Shown piece by piece: positions 24,181 through 31,773 of a stretch of DNA of 64,000 nt. Every line of letters starts with the position of its first letter. The first letter of the stretch is position 1. Where the stretch lies: contig NZ_QUZU01000027.1 of NCBI RefSeq assembly GCF_004682055.1, positions 25,530 to 89,529 of the forward strand, written 5' to 3'. The position numbers and the translations under genes are program-made. The stretch is from Pseudomonas kairouanensis. GTDB lineage: Bacteria > Pseudomonadota > Gammaproteobacteria > Pseudomonadales > Pseudomonadaceae. The notes beneath the pieces are model-generated. The model worked only from the letters and a program-made list of their open reading frames with translations. It made no database searches and was not told the DNA's origin.

Positions 24181-25158
24181 ATGAAAGCTGTGCTGTGCAA
24201 AGCCTTCGGCCCCGCCGAAACCCTGGTGCTGGAAGAAATCGAGAGCCCAGCGATCAAGAAGAACGAAGTTTTGCTGGAGGTGCATGCCGCCGGAGTCAAC
24301 TTTCCGGACACCCTGATCATCGAAGGCAAGTACCAGTTCAAACCGCCCTTCCCGTTTTCGCCGGGTGGCGAAGCGGCAGGCGTGGTCAGTGAAGTGGGCG
24401 AAAAGGTCAGCCATTTGAAGGTCGGCGACCGCGTCATGGCGCTGACTGGCTGGGGCAGCTTTGCCGAGCAGGTCGCAGTGCCGGGCTATAACGTGCTGCC
24501 GATTCCGCCCAGCATGGACTTCAACACCGCCGCGGCCTTCAGCATGACCTACGGCACCTCCATGCACGCCCTCAAACAACGGGCCAACCTGCAACCCGGC
24601 GAAACCCTGCTGGTGCTCGGCGCCTCCGGTGGCGTGGGCCTGGCCGCCGTGGAAATCGGCAAGGCCATGGGCGCCCGCGTCATCGCAGCGGCCAGCAGTG
24701 CCGACAAACTCGCCGTGGCCAAGGCGGCCGGCGCCGATGAGTTGATCAACTACAGCGAAACCAGCCTGAAAGACGAGATCAAGCGCCTCACCGACGGCAA
24801 CGGCGCCGATGTGATCTACGACCCGGTGGGCGGCGACCTGTTTGACCAGGCCATCCGCAGCATTGCCTGGAACGGCCGCTTGCTGGTGGTGGGGTTTGCC
24901 AGCGGGCGCATTCCCGAACTGCCGGTGAACCTGGCGCTGCTCAAGGGTGCGGCGGTGGTCGGGGTGTTCTGGGGCTCGTTCGCCCAGCGCCAGCCGCAGG
25001 ACAATGCGGCGAATTTCCAGCAGTTGTTTGGGTGGCATGCCGAGGGCAAGTTGAAGCCGTTGGTGTCGCAGGTGTATCCGCTGGAACAGGCGGCCCAGGC
25101 GATCAATGATCTGGGGCAGCGTCGAGCGGTGGGCAAAGTGGTCGTCCAAACCCGCTAA
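24181..25158 (+). CDS. NADPH:quinone oxidoreductase family (zinc-free MDR)
   Basis: The 325-residue protein is a medium-chain dehydrogenase/reductase of the quinone reductase class. It has an N-terminal GroES-like domain (MKAVLCKAFGPAETLVLEEI, GVNFPDTLIIEGKYQFKPPFPF) and a Rossmann domain with LVLGASGGVGLAAVEIGKAMGARVIAAASS. The zinc-ligand cysteines of alcohol dehydrogenases are absent. The likely activity is NADPH-dependent reduction of quinones or enones. ATG 24181 follows AAAAGGAATAGTCCG. Confidence 0.93.
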   Translation: MKAVLCKAFGPAETLVLEEIESPAIKKNEVLLEVHAAGVNFPDTLIIEGKYQFKPPFPFSPGGEAAGVVSEVGEKVSHLKVGDRVMALTGWGSFAEQVAVPGYNVLPIPPSMDFNTAAAFSMTYGTSMHALKQRANLQPGETLLVLGASGGVGLAAVEIGKAMGARVIAAASSADKLAVAKAAGADELINYSETSLKDEIKRLTDGNGADVIYDPVGGDLFDQAIRSIAWNGRLLVVGFASGRIPELPVNLALLKGAAVVGVFWGSFAQRQPQDNAANFQQLFGWHAEGKLKPLVSQVYPLEQAAQAINDLGQRRAVGKVVVQTR

Positions 25159-25178
25159 TAGCTTTGAAATGCGATCAG

Positions 25179-25268
25179 TGTGGGAGCGGGCTTGCTCGCG
25201 AAGGCGGTGTGTCAGTCAATACATTCGGTGACTGACCCACCGCTTTCGCGAGCAAGCCCGCTCCCACA
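25179..25268. repeat. REPIN (GTGGGAGCGGGCTTGC arms)
   Basis: Arms TGTGGGAGCGGGCTTGCTCG and its complement, each 24 bases, flank a 42-base spacer that itself contains TCAGTCA ... TGACTGA. It lies 20 bases after the oxidoreductase stop codon and upstream of glpT. Confidence 0.92.
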
Positions 25269-25325
25269 TTTTGATCTCCACTGTCTGGAGCGCATCTAAC
25301 GACCCACACTTACCCATTCGCGACA

Positions 25326-25341
25326 TGTTCGTAAAAGAACA
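25326..25341 (+). promoter_or_regulatory. Candidate GlpR operator 1 upstream of glpT
   Basis: TGTTCGTAAAAGAACA is a 16-base imperfect palindrome resembling the Pseudomonas GlpR site, which I recall as TTTTCGTATACGAAAA-like. It lies 110 bases upstream of the glpT start. Confidence 0.4.
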
Positions 25342-25387
25342 CGCACTGGCTCCCATTTCCTGTGTTTGCAGATAAGAGGCGATGCTA

Positions 25388-25402
25388 TTTTCGGTAACGA
25401 AA
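25388..25402 (+). promoter_or_regulatory. Candidate GlpR operator 2 upstream of glpT
   Basis: TTTTCGGTAACGAAA keeps the TTTTCG-N4-CGAAA core of the Pseudomonas GlpR operator. It sits 48 bases upstream of glpT, where repressor binding would block transcription in the absence of glycerol-3-phosphate. Confidence 0.55.
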
Positions 25403-25450
25403 CTGTAACATTCGCATCCGCAGTCAAAACAAGAAATCTGGAGCTCTTGA

Positions 25451-26788
25451 ATGTTTGCTTTCTTTCGTCCTGCCGCACATCAGGCGCCCCTGCCTGAAGA
25501 AAAAATAGACAGCACCTACCGACGCCTGCGCTGGCAGATCTTCGCCGGTATTTTCTTCGGTTACGCCGGCTACTACCTGCTGCGCAAAAACTTCTCCCTG
25601 GCCATGCCCTACCTGATCGACGAGGGTTACACCCGTGGCGAGCTGGGCCTGGCCATGTCGGCCATCGCGATTGCCTACGGCTTGTCCAAGTTCTTGATGG
25701 GCCTGGTGTCCGACCGCTCCAACCCGCGTTACTTCCTGACCTTCGGCCTGCTGGTGTCAGCAGGGGTGATGTTCATTTTCGGTTTCGCACCTTGGGCAAC
25801 GTCCAGCGTGACCATGATGTTCATTTTGCTGTTCATCAACGGCTGGGCCCAGGGCATGGGCTGGCCGCCGAGTGGGCGGACCATGGTGCACTGGTGGTCG
25901 CAGAAGGAACGCGGCGGCGTGGTGTCGGTATGGAACGTGGCGCACAACGTCGGCGGTGGCCTGATCGGCCCGCTGTTCCTGCTGGGCATGGCGTGGTTCA
26001 ACGACTGGCACGCAGCGTTCTACGTACCGGCCACCGTGGCGTTGCTGGTGGCCGCGTTTGCCTTCATCACCATGCGCGACACCCCGCAATCGGTGGGCTT
26101 GCCGCCGATCGAGCAGTACAAGAACGATTACCCGGAAGGCTACAACGCCAGCCACGAGGAAGAATTCAGCGCCAAGGAAATCTTCGTCAAGTACGTGCTG
26201 CGCAACAAAATGCTCTGGTACATCGCCTTCGCCAACGTGTTCGTCTACCTGCTGCGCTACGGCGTGCTGGACTGGGCGCCGACCTACCTCAAGGAAGCCA
26301 AGCACTTTGACGTGGATAAAACCTCGTGGGCGTACTTCTTCTACGAGTGGGCAGGTATTCCGGGCACGCTGCTGTGTGGCTGGATGTCGGACAAGATCTT
26401 CCGTGGCAACCGTGGCCTGACCGGCGTGGTGTTCATGGCGCTGGTGACCGTGGCGACCCTGGTGTACTGGCTCAACCCGCCGGGCAACCCGATGATCGAC
26501 ATGATCGCGCTGTTCTCCATTGGCTTCCTGATCTATGGCCCGGTGATGCTGATCGGCCTGCAGGCACTGGAGTTGGCCCCGAAGAAAGCTGCCGGTACCG
26601 CGGCGGGCTTTACGGGTTTGTTCGGCTACCTGGGCGGTTCGGTCGCCGCGAGCGCGGCCATGGGCTACACCGTGGACCATTTCGGCTGGGACGGTGGCTT
26701 TGTACTGCTGGTGGGCGCGTGCCTGCTGGCGATTGCCTTCCTGATCCCCACGCTGTGGCACACCAACAGCGTCAGCGCGGCGCGTTAA
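25451..26788 (+). CDS. glpT: sn-glycerol-3-phosphate transporter
   Basis: The 445-residue MFS protein has 12 predicted membrane segments and the organophosphate:phosphate antiporter signatures: YLLRKNFSLAMPYLIDEGYTRGELG near the N-terminus, the LMGLVSDRSNPRYFL loop, and GWAQGMGWPPSGRTMVHWWSQKERG. It exchanges external glycerol-3-phosphate for internal phosphate and also takes up fosfomycin. Two palindromes upstream look like GlpR operators. It overlaps the convergent chaC gene by 4 bases. Confidence 0.95.
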   Translation: MFAFFRPAAHQAPLPEEKIDSTYRRLRWQIFAGIFFGYAGYYLLRKNFSLAMPYLIDEGYTRGELGLAMSAIAIAYGLSKFLMGLVSDRSNPRYFLTFGLLVSAGVMFIFGFAPWATSSVTMMFILLFINGWAQGMGWPPSGRTMVHWWSQKERGGVVSVWNVAHNVGGGLIGPLFLLGMAWFNDWHAAFYVPATVALLVAAFAFITMRDTPQSVGLPPIEQYKNDYPEGYNASHEEEFSAKEIFVKYVLRNKMLWYIAFANVFVYLLRYGVLDWAPTYLKEAKHFDVDKTSWAYFFYEWAGIPGTLLCGWMSDKIFRGNRGLTGVVFMALVTVATLVYWLNPPGNPMIDMIALFSIGFLIYGPVMLIGLQALELAPKKAAGTAAGFTGLFGYLGGSVAASAAMGYTVDHFGWDGGFVLLVGACLLAIAFLIPTLWHTNSVSAAR

Positions 26789-27441
26789 TCGCCGCCTGAA
26801 CAGCCCTTCGCACAACGCTTGAGCCGCGCCTCCAGGTTTTTATCTGGCATGGCGTGGCTGCGCAGGGCGTTGACGGTCTGCTCGACATAATCGCGCGTAG
26901 TGCCGTAACGCCCGCAAGCGCTTTGCAAAACGTGATTCAACACCTGGTCGGGCAAGTTCCCCGCATAACTGGGCAAGTGCCGCTCCAACACAAACCCCAA
27001 CGCCTGCACCTGGGTGCCGTCCTCAAGACGGCAGCTGAGCCAGTGTGGCCGGTACGAGGGATAGGGCATTTCGCGGCACCACAGGGCATACAGCGAGGCT
27101 TCCAGCTGGTCTTCCGGTAACTGGTAGGCAAACCCGCTGCAAGAGCCGCCACGATCCAGACCAAACACCAGGCCCGGGATTTCCGGGGTGCCCCGATGCT
27201 CGTGTGACCACAGGTACAGGCCCCGGTGATAACCGTGAACCCGCGCCCGCATGCGTTTGGTGGAGGAGCACTCCGGACGCCAGATCAACGAACCGTAAGC
27301 AAACAGCCAGACCGGCCCACCCTTGTGCCGCCCCATGGTGGCCTGCATTGAGCTCATCAACTGCTCGTGAGTGAGTTGCGGCCCAAGATCGAGCCGCGGG
27401 GGGTAAGCCAATTGCATAAGATCGGTTTCAATGACAGTCAT
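26785..27441 (-). CDS. chaC: ChaC family gamma-glutamylcyclotransferase
   Basis: The 218-residue protein has the cyclotransferase substrate loop VWLFAYGSLIWRPE (44-57), the family segment RGTPEIPGLVFGLDRGGSCSGFAY, and the catalytic Glu region CREMPYPSY. ChaC proteins degrade glutathione to 5-oxoproline and Cys-Gly. The gene ends within the last codons of convergent glpT. It lies 27 bases downstream of the TonB receptor gene on the same strand and may be read from its promoter. Confidence 0.92.
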   Translation of the reverse strand: MTVIETDLMQLAYPPRLDLGPQLTHEQLMSSMQATMGRHKGGPVWLFAYGSLIWRPECSSTKRMRARVHGYHRGLYLWSHEHRGTPEIPGLVFGLDRGGSCSGFAYQLPEDQLEASLYALWCREMPYPSYRPHWLSCRLEDGTQVQALGFVLERHLPSYAGNLPDQVLNHVLQSACGRYGTTRDYVEQTVNALRSHAMPDKNLEARLKRCAKGCSGGD

Positions 27442-27468
27442 GGCGAATAGCGGAGCGCCTCCTGTGTG

Positions 27469-29856
27469 TTACCAGTTGTAAGCGACTTTACCGTAATAAA
27501 ACGCGCCGCTGTAACCGTACGGCGAAAAAGTGCTATAGGCGAGGTTGCCGCCGCTGCTGGCGAAGGCATTGACCTTTTCCGGGTATTTGTCGGTGACGTT
27601 GTCGCCGCCCAGGGTGAAGGTCCAGTTCTTGAACTTGTAATCCGCGGACAAATCCAGCACCCAGGCGGCCTTGAAGGTCTGGTCGTTGACCTTGTCCGCC
27701 TGGTAGCTGGTGAACTCACCATAGCGCACCAGATTGCTGTGCAACGCCCAATTGCCATAGGTGAAGTCGTTACCCAGGGTCAGCTTGTGCTCAGGCGTGG
27801 TATCGCCAAGCAAACCGCTTTTCTCGCGCCGATCCACCCGTACCAGGTTGGCGCCCAGGCTGTCGAGGATGGCCGGGTTGGCCTTCACGTCCGTCACCTT
27901 GGTGTGGTTGTAGTTGTAGCCCACCGTGCTGTTCCAGCGGATGCCGTTATCGAACTGGTAACGATAGTTGGCCACCAGATCGACGCCGTCGGTGCTGGTG
28001 TCGGTGGCATTGGTGAAGTAGCGGGCGGTGGTGTAGTTGACGTTGCCGACGCCGTTGGCTTGCAGATAGGCCTGGGTCGCCGGGCTCAAGTTGAGGTTGG
28101 ACGACAGGCTGATGCGGTCGCGAATATCGATGCGATACACATCCACCGTCACCGTCAGGTCATCGGCGGGTTCCAGCACCAGGCCCAGGCTGTAGTTGCG
28201 CGATTTCTCGGCCTTCAGGTCTTCTGCGCCGAGCAAGCGCGCGACCTGGCTGGAGGCCGGGAAGGTGCCGGCTTCGCGGATTTCGCTGCCGATCAGCTGG
28301 GACGAGGTAAACGCAAAATTCTGCTGGGCCAGGGACGGCGCACGGAAGCCGTTGGATATGCTGGCGCGCAACGCCACCTGCGGGGTGAAGTCGTAGCGCG
28401 CCGACAGCGAGCCGCTGACATTGGAGCCGAAGTCACTGTAATCCTCATGCCGCACGGCGGCCGAGGCGCTGAGTTTGTCGGTGAAGTTGGTTTCCAGGTC
28501 CAGGTACTGCGCCCAGTTGTGGCGCGAACTGGTGCCGGCGTCCGCCTCACGGAAGCCGCCGAGGCCCGAGCTGCCCGTCTGGTAGTAAGACGCCGCGTCG
28601 CCCGCTTCGATTTCATAACCCTGGCGCAGGTATTCGCCGCCAAATGCCACCGACACCGGATACGGCAGGAAGCCCACGTCGAACTCACGGGACAGGTCCA
28701 GGCTGACCTGCTTCTGGTCGTTGCTCAGGGTGCCGTTGTCGAACTTGCGCGGCGTGGCCAGGCCCAGGGAGGTGTTGATGGTTTCTGTGCTCAGGTCGTA
28801 TTGGTTCTTGCCGTAGTTGGCCGACAAATCGTAATGCCAGTCGTAGGCCAGCAAGCCCCGCAGCCCCACCACCAGCGAGGTGTCTTCAAGGTTGCCCTTG
28901 ATCAGCGGCAAGTAGCCGTTGGGGTTGAGTGCCGGGATGTTATTGCTCGCGTTGCTCGCCCGGTAGAACGCCGCCGTCTCGCCGCGCCGCTTGCTGTAGC
29001 CGCCGAAGCTGTAAAGCTCGGCCGCGTCGTTGAAGGCATATTCGGCATTGAACTGGAATTTCCCTTCGTTCGTTGCCGGCTCGCCCTGGCGAAACACCTG
29101 TTGGCCATAGGTGGTGGAACCGATGCTCGCGGCGCGGTAATCCTTGCCGGCGCGGTTGGTGTAATCGTTGTCGGCACCTTCCCCGGAGAGGCTGATAAAA
29201 CCGTTGTCGCCCAGCGCCAGGCCAGTGTTGCCGCTGATATTGCGCTGTATGCCATCGCCCTTCTTGTACTCGCCGAATTTGCTGGAGATCGAGCCGCCAT
29301 GGTCGGCGTGCTTGAGGATCACGTTGATCACCCCGGCAATCGCGTCCGAACCGTAGCGCGCGGAGGCGCCGTCACGCAGCACTTCGATATGGTCCACCGC
29401 CGACAGCGGGATCGCATTCAAGTCCACCGGTGCCGAACCACGGCCCACCGCACCACCCAGGTTGACGAACGCACTGGTGTGACGGCGCTTGCCGTTGACC
29501 AGCACCAGCACTTGGTCGGGCGACAGGCCGCGCAACTGCGCCGCGCGCACCAGCTCGGCGCCGTCCACCAGGCTTGGGCGCGGGAAGTTGATCGACGGGA
29601 TCAGGCGCGCCAGTACCGCACCCAGCTCATCAGAGCCGGTGCTGCGCAGGGTGTCGCCGGAAATCACATCCACCGGGGACAGCGAAGCGCTGGCCGTGCG
29701 CTCTTGGGCGCGGGTGCCGGTGACAATCACGGTGTCGAGTTCGGGTGCATCGGTGGCGGACGTTTCGGCCGCGAAGACTGGGTTCAAGCTTGCGGCGGTC
29801 AGCAAATTGGCCGACAAAATCGCCGAGTACAGCGCGTGTTTCTGGTAACTCCCCAT
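27469..29856 (-). CDS. TonB-dependent outer-membrane receptor
   Basis: The 795-residue protein has a signal peptide (about 1-29, ending VFAA), a TonB-box-like stretch (LDTVIVTG), and a plug domain with LVLVNGKRRHTSAFVNLGG and IEVLRDGASARYGSDAIAGVINVILK. A beta-barrel follows, ending in an aromatic residue (KVAYNW). The GSAPVDLNAIP segment in the plug is typical of a subgroup annotated as iron-complex receptors, but there is no Fur box that I can see upstream, so the ligand may not be a siderophore. Confidence 0.93.
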   Translation of the reverse strand: MGSYQKHALYSAILSANLLTAASLNPVFAAETSATDAPELDTVIVTGTRAQERTASASLSPVDVISGDTLRSTGSDELGAVLARLIPSINFPRPSLVDGAELVRAAQLRGLSPDQVLVLVNGKRRHTSAFVNLGGAVGRGSAPVDLNAIPLSAVDHIEVLRDGASARYGSDAIAGVINVILKHADHGGSISSKFGEYKKGDGIQRNISGNTGLALGDNGFISLSGEGADNDYTNRAGKDYRAASIGSTTYGQQVFRQGEPATNEGKFQFNAEYAFNDAAELYSFGGYSKRRGETAAFYRASNASNNIPALNPNGYLPLIKGNLEDTSLVVGLRGLLAYDWHYDLSANYGKNQYDLSTETINTSLGLATPRKFDNGTLSNDQKQVSLDLSREFDVGFLPYPVSVAFGGEYLRQGYEIEAGDAASYYQTGSSGLGGFREADAGTSSRHNWAQYLDLETNFTDKLSASAAVRHEDYSDFGSNVSGSLSARYDFTPQVALRASISNGFRAPSLAQQNFAFTSSQLIGSEIREAGTFPASSQVARLLGAEDLKAEKSRNYSLGLVLEPADDLTVTVDVYRIDIRDRISLSSNLNLSPATQAYLQANGVGNVNYTTARYFTNATDTSTDGVDLVANYRYQFDNGIRWNSTVGYNYNHTKVTDVKANPAILDSLGANLVRVDRREKSGLLGDTTPEHKLTLGNDFTYGNWALHSNLVRYGEFTSYQADKVNDQTFKAAWVLDLSADYKFKNWTFTLGGDNVTDKYPEKVNAFASSGGNLAYSTFSPYGYSGAFYYGKVAYNW

Positions 29857-30184
29857 ACCGCTCCCCTTGGAATCAAGACTCAGAGCGTCATGCCCTGAAT
29901 GCGTACGATCGATCCGGCTGGCGGGCGGTGGCGGTCAGTTATTAGTGTTTGGCAGAAAATCGGTAGTCCGTTGCGATATAGCTTAAAGATATCTTCAAGA
30001 TAAATTAAATACCTTAAAAGAATAAGCAAAAGCATAAGCCCGATGCCCCGCCCGTCAGGATTGAAGGGGACATTCCCGCTACTTTCAGCCCCGGTTCAGC
30101 CTGGGAGCGCAGCAAACCGTCAAAATGGCGCGCACACAACGACCCACTTAGCCGCCCTTCAAACCGACTATCGAGGTCGCACCG
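29857..30184. other. Divergent intergenic region (TonB receptor / PagP-like gene)
   Basis: This stretch of 328 bases has no gene. Its centre (about 29970-30035) is markedly A+T rich and contains the perfect palindrome AAGATATCTT (29986-29995), likely promoter material for the divergent genes. No Fur box, terminator or RNA gene is recognised. Confidence 0.6.
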
Positions 30185-30667
30185 ATGAAAAAATTCCGAT
30201 TGCCGGGCCTGCTGTTCCTGGCCCAGGCCACCACTGCACTGGCGGGCGAAGCACCAGCGACCGAAGACGACAAAGGTTTCTGGTACGCGCAAACCAGCCT
30301 CTACACCCGGCACTTCGCGCCGGACCCCGAGCACAACAACAACCAGGACCTGATAGGCCTGGAGCGCAACGAGGCCTCAGGCTTGGTGTATGGCGGGGCG
30401 ACGTTTCGCAACTCGTTCAGACAGCGCTCGTACTATGCGTACGCGGGCAAGCGCTACGACATGGATGACTATCCGGTGTACCTGAAGCTGACAGGCGGGG
30501 CGATCCAGGGTTATCGCGGCAAGTACCGTGACAAGATCCCGTTGAACCGTTATGGCGTGGCGCCGGTGATCATTCCGTCGGTGGGCACCCATTACGGGCC
30601 GATGGCGGCGGAGTTGGTGTTGCTGGGGTTTAATGCGGCGATGGTGACGACGGGTGTGCGGTTCTAA
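30185..30667 (+). CDS. Small outer-membrane beta-barrel protein, possible divergent PagP
   Basis: The 160-residue protein has a signal peptide (1-20, ending ALAG) and a mature part that looks like an 8-stranded barrel. Alternating-residue strands are visible (GFWYAQTSLYTRHFAPDPEHNNN, RSYYAYAGKRYD, VYLKLTGGAIQGYRG) and it ends in a terminal Phe (VTTGVRF). The HFAPDPEHNN motif and size recall the divergent Pseudomonas lipid A palmitoyltransferase family described for P. aeruginosa. Catalytic identity is not certain. Homologues are sometimes mislabelled as glycerol-3-phosphate transporters. It is divergent from the TonB receptor. Confidence 0.75.
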   Translation: MKKFRLPGLLFLAQATTALAGEAPATEDDKGFWYAQTSLYTRHFAPDPEHNNNQDLIGLERNEASGLVYGGATFRNSFRQRSYYAYAGKRYDMDDYPVYLKLTGGAIQGYRGKYRDKIPLNRYGVAPVIIPSVGTHYGPMAAELVLLGFNAAMVTTGVRF

Positions 30668-30685
30668 CCCTTACACCACACAGTC

Positions 30686-30780
30686 AAATGTGGGAGGGGG
30701 CTTGCTCCCGATTGCGGAGTGTCAGCCAATATAGATGTGACTGATCGACCGCAATCGGGAGCAAGCCCCCTCCCACATTT
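30686..30780. repeat. REPIN (GTGGGAGGGGGCTTGC arms)
   Basis: Arms AAATGTGGGAGGGGGCTTGC and its complement flank a spacer of about 40 bases. It lies between the convergent PagP-like and flavin reductase genes. The complementarity extends inward through TCCCGATTGCGG. Confidence 0.93.
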
Positions 30781-30801
30781 TGATCGGTGTACGTCAGTGA
30801 T

Positions 30802-31773
30802 TTATGGCCGGGGCGCGTAGGCAAACACATCAGCGCGCATCTGGTGTGCATCCATACCCGCCTCGACCAACGCATCCAAGGTGCCGTAGATCATCGCCGG
30901 TGAACCGCTGGCGTAGACGTGCACAGCCTTGAGGTCCGTGATGTCTTCGCACACCGCCTCATGCAACAGCCCGCAACGCCCTTCCCAGCCGCACAGGTCG
31001 CTGACGACCTTGTGCAGGAACAGGTTGGGCAGTTGCTGCCACTGGTCCCAGTGCTCGATGTCGTAGAAGTCGTCCGGGCGTCGTACGCCCCAGTACAGGT
31101 GCACTGGGTGCTTGAAGCCGGAAGCACGGCAATGCTCGATCAGGCTGTGCATCTGTGCCATGCCGGTGCCTGCGGCGATCAGTACCAACGGCCCGTCCGG
31201 CAGCTCGGCCAGGTGGGTGTCACCGAACGGCAGCTCGATGCGTGCCATCTGGTTGCGCTGCAATTGCTCAAGCAGGTTGCGGGCGCTGTCTTCGCGCACC
31301 AGTACATGCAATTCCAGCTCGCGCCCGGCATGGGGCGCCGAGGCCAGGGAGAACGCCGACTTTTCGCCGTTTTCCCGTTCGATCATCAGGTATTGCCCTG
31401 CGTGGTAACGCACCGCCTTGCCGGCCGGGGCCCGCAGGCGCACACGCCAGACATCGCCGCCTACATCCACACATTCACTCAACTGGCACGACAACTTGCG
31501 CAACGGCAACTCTCCCGGCGCCAACACGCCATCCCACAAGACAATGCAATCTTCCAGCGGCTCGGCGATGCAGGTGTAGAACTCACCGTGGTCGCGTACC
31601 TCCCCGGCTTGCTGCACCCGGCCTTCCACCAGCAGCGCGGCACACACATGGCACACGCCGTTGCGACAGGCCTGGGGGCACTCATAGCCCAGGCGGCGCG
31701 CGCCTTCGAGGATTCGCTCGCCAGGGACCAGCTCCAATACGGCGCCGGAAGGTTGCAGGGTTACACGCATCAA
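30802..31773 (-). CDS. Ferredoxin-fused NAD(P)H oxidoreductase (Fre-like, adjacent to ubiD)
   Basis: The 323-residue protein joins an N-terminal plant-type [2Fe-2S] domain (Cys 36, 41, 44 and 68, in ACRNGVCHVC and YTCIAEP) to a ferredoxin-NADP reductase module. The flavin motif is about YHAGQYLMIERENG...FSLASAP, and the NAD motif is LVLIAAGTGMAQMHSL. Annotation pipelines often call it CDP-6-deoxy-glucoseen reductase. Its start overlaps the ubiD stop by 4 bases, paralleling E. coli ubiD-fre, so a role supplying reduced flavin or electrons around UbiD/UbiX is plausible but inferred. Confidence 0.9.
   Translation of the reverse strand: MMRVTLQPSGAVLELVPGERILEGARRLGYECPQACRNGVCHVCAALLVEGRVQQAGEVRDHGEFYTCIAEPLEDCIVLWDGVLAPGELPLRKLSCQLSECVDVGGDVWRVRLRAPAGKAVRYHAGQYLMIERENGEKSAFSLASAPHAGRELELHVLVREDSARNLLEQLQRNQMARIELPFGDTHLAELPDGPLVLIAAGTGMAQMHSLIEHCRASGFKHPVHLYWGVRRPDDFYDIEHWDQWQQLPNLFLHKVVSDLCGWEGRCGLLHEAVCEDITDLKAVHVYASGSPAMIYGTLDALVEAGMDAHQMRADVFAYAPRP

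Noticed and set aside
24103..25149. Long frame (348 codons) opposite the quinone oxidoreductase gene
   Set aside because: It is antisense to a clearly conserved MDR enzyme and shows no recognisable domain; high-GC codon bias creates such frames.
27466..29898. 810-codon frame opposite the TonB receptor
   Set aside because: It is a mirror of the receptor gene with His/Gln/Val/Gly-rich non-protein-like composition; the receptor on the minus strand has all expected domains.
29986..29995. AAGATATCTT as a Fur or sulphur-regulator site for the TonB receptor
   Set aside because: It does not fit the Fur 19-mer and no regulator with this site is known to me; kept only as part of the intergenic description.
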